Shown here: positions 21,096-22,089 of the stretch, piece after piece
Position numbering within the stretch: the stretch's first letter is position 1
Layout of the letters: each line of letters starts with the position of its first letter
From: Acidobacteriota bacterium
GTDB taxonomy: Bacteria; Acidobacteriota; UBA6911; JACQSX01
Direction: 5' to 3'
NCBI GenBank assembly: GCA_016199665.1
Contig: JACQGG010000073.1
Coordinates: 1 to 22,089, forward strand
DNA length: 22,089 nucleotides
The notes under the pieces: generated by a model
Databases searched by the model: none
What the model saw: only the letters and a program-made list of their open reading frames with translations
What the model was told of the DNA's origin: nothing
Made by a program: the position numbers and the translations under genes

Positions 21096-22089
21096 GGGTG
21101 ATTCAGGGCTCTTGCCCGATTGGCGAAGCTGCTCACCACCGCATGCCCGGAAATGACCTGGCGCGAAACCAGCGAGAACTCGCTCTCCATCTGCCGGCTC
21201 AGGCCCTGCAACTTGGGAGTGAACGTCTCATGGATCGAGATCATCCAGAGTCGGGAAGCGGAGCGGGCGCCATCCCTGGCGCGCCTGACTACATCGGCAG
21301 TCCGCGCATCGTAGGGCACCCGGACAAACTGGATTTCCCGATCCAGGTAAAAACGGACACAGGTGTACACCCTCGGCTCCGGGCTCAGCACCCGGTCGCC
21401 GGGTTCGATCCGGGAGGTGAGGTATGCGGCCACCTCCCGCCATTCCACAGTCGTGGGCACGCGGTAGTAGATCAACAGACCGTAGCCATTGAGCAGGGTC
21501 AGCGCCGCCAGGAGCACCATGCGGGCTTTCTGCCACCGAAAGTGGACAATGGAGGACGCCAGAATCATGGGCAGCGCTGGATAGCATGCGATGAAGTACT
21601 TGCTCATCTCCAGCGTTCTGGTACGGAAAAAGAGATCGGCCAGGAAACCTCCCAGCAGCGGCAGCAAAAGCCAGAGCCAGAGCAGTCTGTGGTAACTTCG
21701 CATCGGAAGACCGGGCCGCTGCATGAGCGCGGCGGCGGCAATGGCCAGCACGACGACGAGGACCTTATGCCAATCTTCCTGCTGGCCCGGATAGGTGAAA
21801 TTTTCACCGGCGGCAAACCGGGTCACCACGGAGGCGCCCTGCAGCAGGGCCTGGCCAAGCTGTGTCGCGCCGGGGGACTGGCTTCGAATCCAGAGGTCGG
21901 AGTGGTCCTTTTGGCCGATCTGGTAAAGCAGCATGGGAAGCCAGGGGATAAACCCCAGGCCGATTGCGCAGAGGTCCAGAAAGAAAGCCCGGAATCGAAC
22001 GCCCCCGTAGAAAAACCAGTAGACGATCTGGAAACAAATCAGAAAAGCAAAGTAGTAATGCGTGTACAGACCCAGGACCGATGCCAGAA
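21092..22089 (-). CDS. Membrane glycosyltransferase, GT39/ArnT-like (partial, 5' end outside window)
   Basis: The frame stays open to the right edge, so the N-terminus is missing; at least 331 residues are visible, beginning LASVLGLYTHYYFAFLICFQ. That YTHY-containing helix, further hydrophobic helices (VLVVVLAIAAAALM, LLWLWLLLPLLGGFLADLFF) and then SKYFIACYPALPMILAS are typical of the middle and end of GT-C enzymes of the dolichyl-phosphate-mannose/ArnT type, which move a sugar from a polyprenyl phosphate carrier to a lipid or protein on the outer face of the inner membrane. The final 130 residues form a soluble domain with TTVEWREVAAYLTSRIEPGD and DREIQFVRVPYD, also usual in this group. The catalytic N-terminal Asp loop is beyond the window. 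The sugar and acceptor are unknown. Confidence 0.75.
   Translation of the reverse strand, partial: LASVLGLYTHYYFAFLICFQIVYWFFYGGVRFRAFFLDLCAIGLGFIPWLPMLLYQIGQKDHSDLWIRSQSPGATQLGQALLQGASVVTRFAAGENFTYPGQQEDWHKVLVVVLAIAAAALMQRPGLPMRSYHRLLWLWLLLPLLGGFLADLFFRTRTLEMSKYFIACYPALPMILASSIVHFRWQKARMVLLAALTLLNGYGLLIYYRVPTTVEWREVAAYLTSRIEPGDRVLSPEPRVYTCVRFYLDREIQFVRVPYDARTADVVRRARDGARSASRLWMISIHETFTPKLQGLSRQMESEFSLVSRQVISGHAVVSSFANRARALNHP

Overview
The window looks like a chromosomal segment of a GC-rich, Gram-negative environmental bacterium, most likely Acidobacteriota or a close relative. This rests on one very large TonB-dependent receptor with an N-terminal carboxypeptidase-regulatory-like domain (the Oar-like type abundant in that phylum), a membrane H+-pyrophosphatase, a proton-translocating transhydrogenase, strong AAGGAGG-type ribosome binding sites and several palindromic intergenic repeats. 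No rRNA, tRNA, CRISPR array, phage gene or transposase was seen. The taxonomic statement is inference from gene content only.

Layout. (1) 1-783: the 3' end of an ABC-transporter ATPase and a small exported cohesin-like protein, closed by a UUCG-tetraloop terminator candidate. (2) 784-6399: a regulated promoter region with a possible 15-codon leader peptide, a secreted amidohydrolase with a degenerate metal site, a palindromic repeat, and an Oar-like outer-membrane receptor that ends in a clear intrinsic terminator. (3) 6400-10406: a repeat-rich spacer, an exported protein resembling M29 aminopeptidases, a second repeat cluster, and CstA, a peptide-uptake permease. Regions 2 and 3 together read as a possible peptide or amide scavenging locus (outer-membrane uptake, periplasmic hydrolysis, inner-membrane import). 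(4) 10464-15245, all on the minus strand: CBS-pair protein, LysR-type regulator, outer-membrane porin-like protein and a DUF318/ArsP-like permease. A LysR-type T-N11-A box lies inside the porin promoter. (5) 15625-18633, plus strand: proton-translocating NAD(P) transhydrogenase as two genes, PntAA and a protein that fuses PntAB to PntB. (6) 18743-22089, minus strand: a membrane glycosyltransferase cut by the window edge, the H+-pyrophosphatase HppA, and a 60-residue Pro-rich membrane protein placed directly behind it. The transhydrogenase and pyrophosphatase units converge.

The most unusual observations are a pair of ~105-bp imperfect palindromic elements, each starting exactly at the stop codon of a different gene, the PntAB-PntB fusion, the missing metal ligands in the amidohydrolase, the small protein coupled to hppA, and the LysR box in the porin promoter. 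I did not find convincing evidence of a wholly new defence or mobile system.
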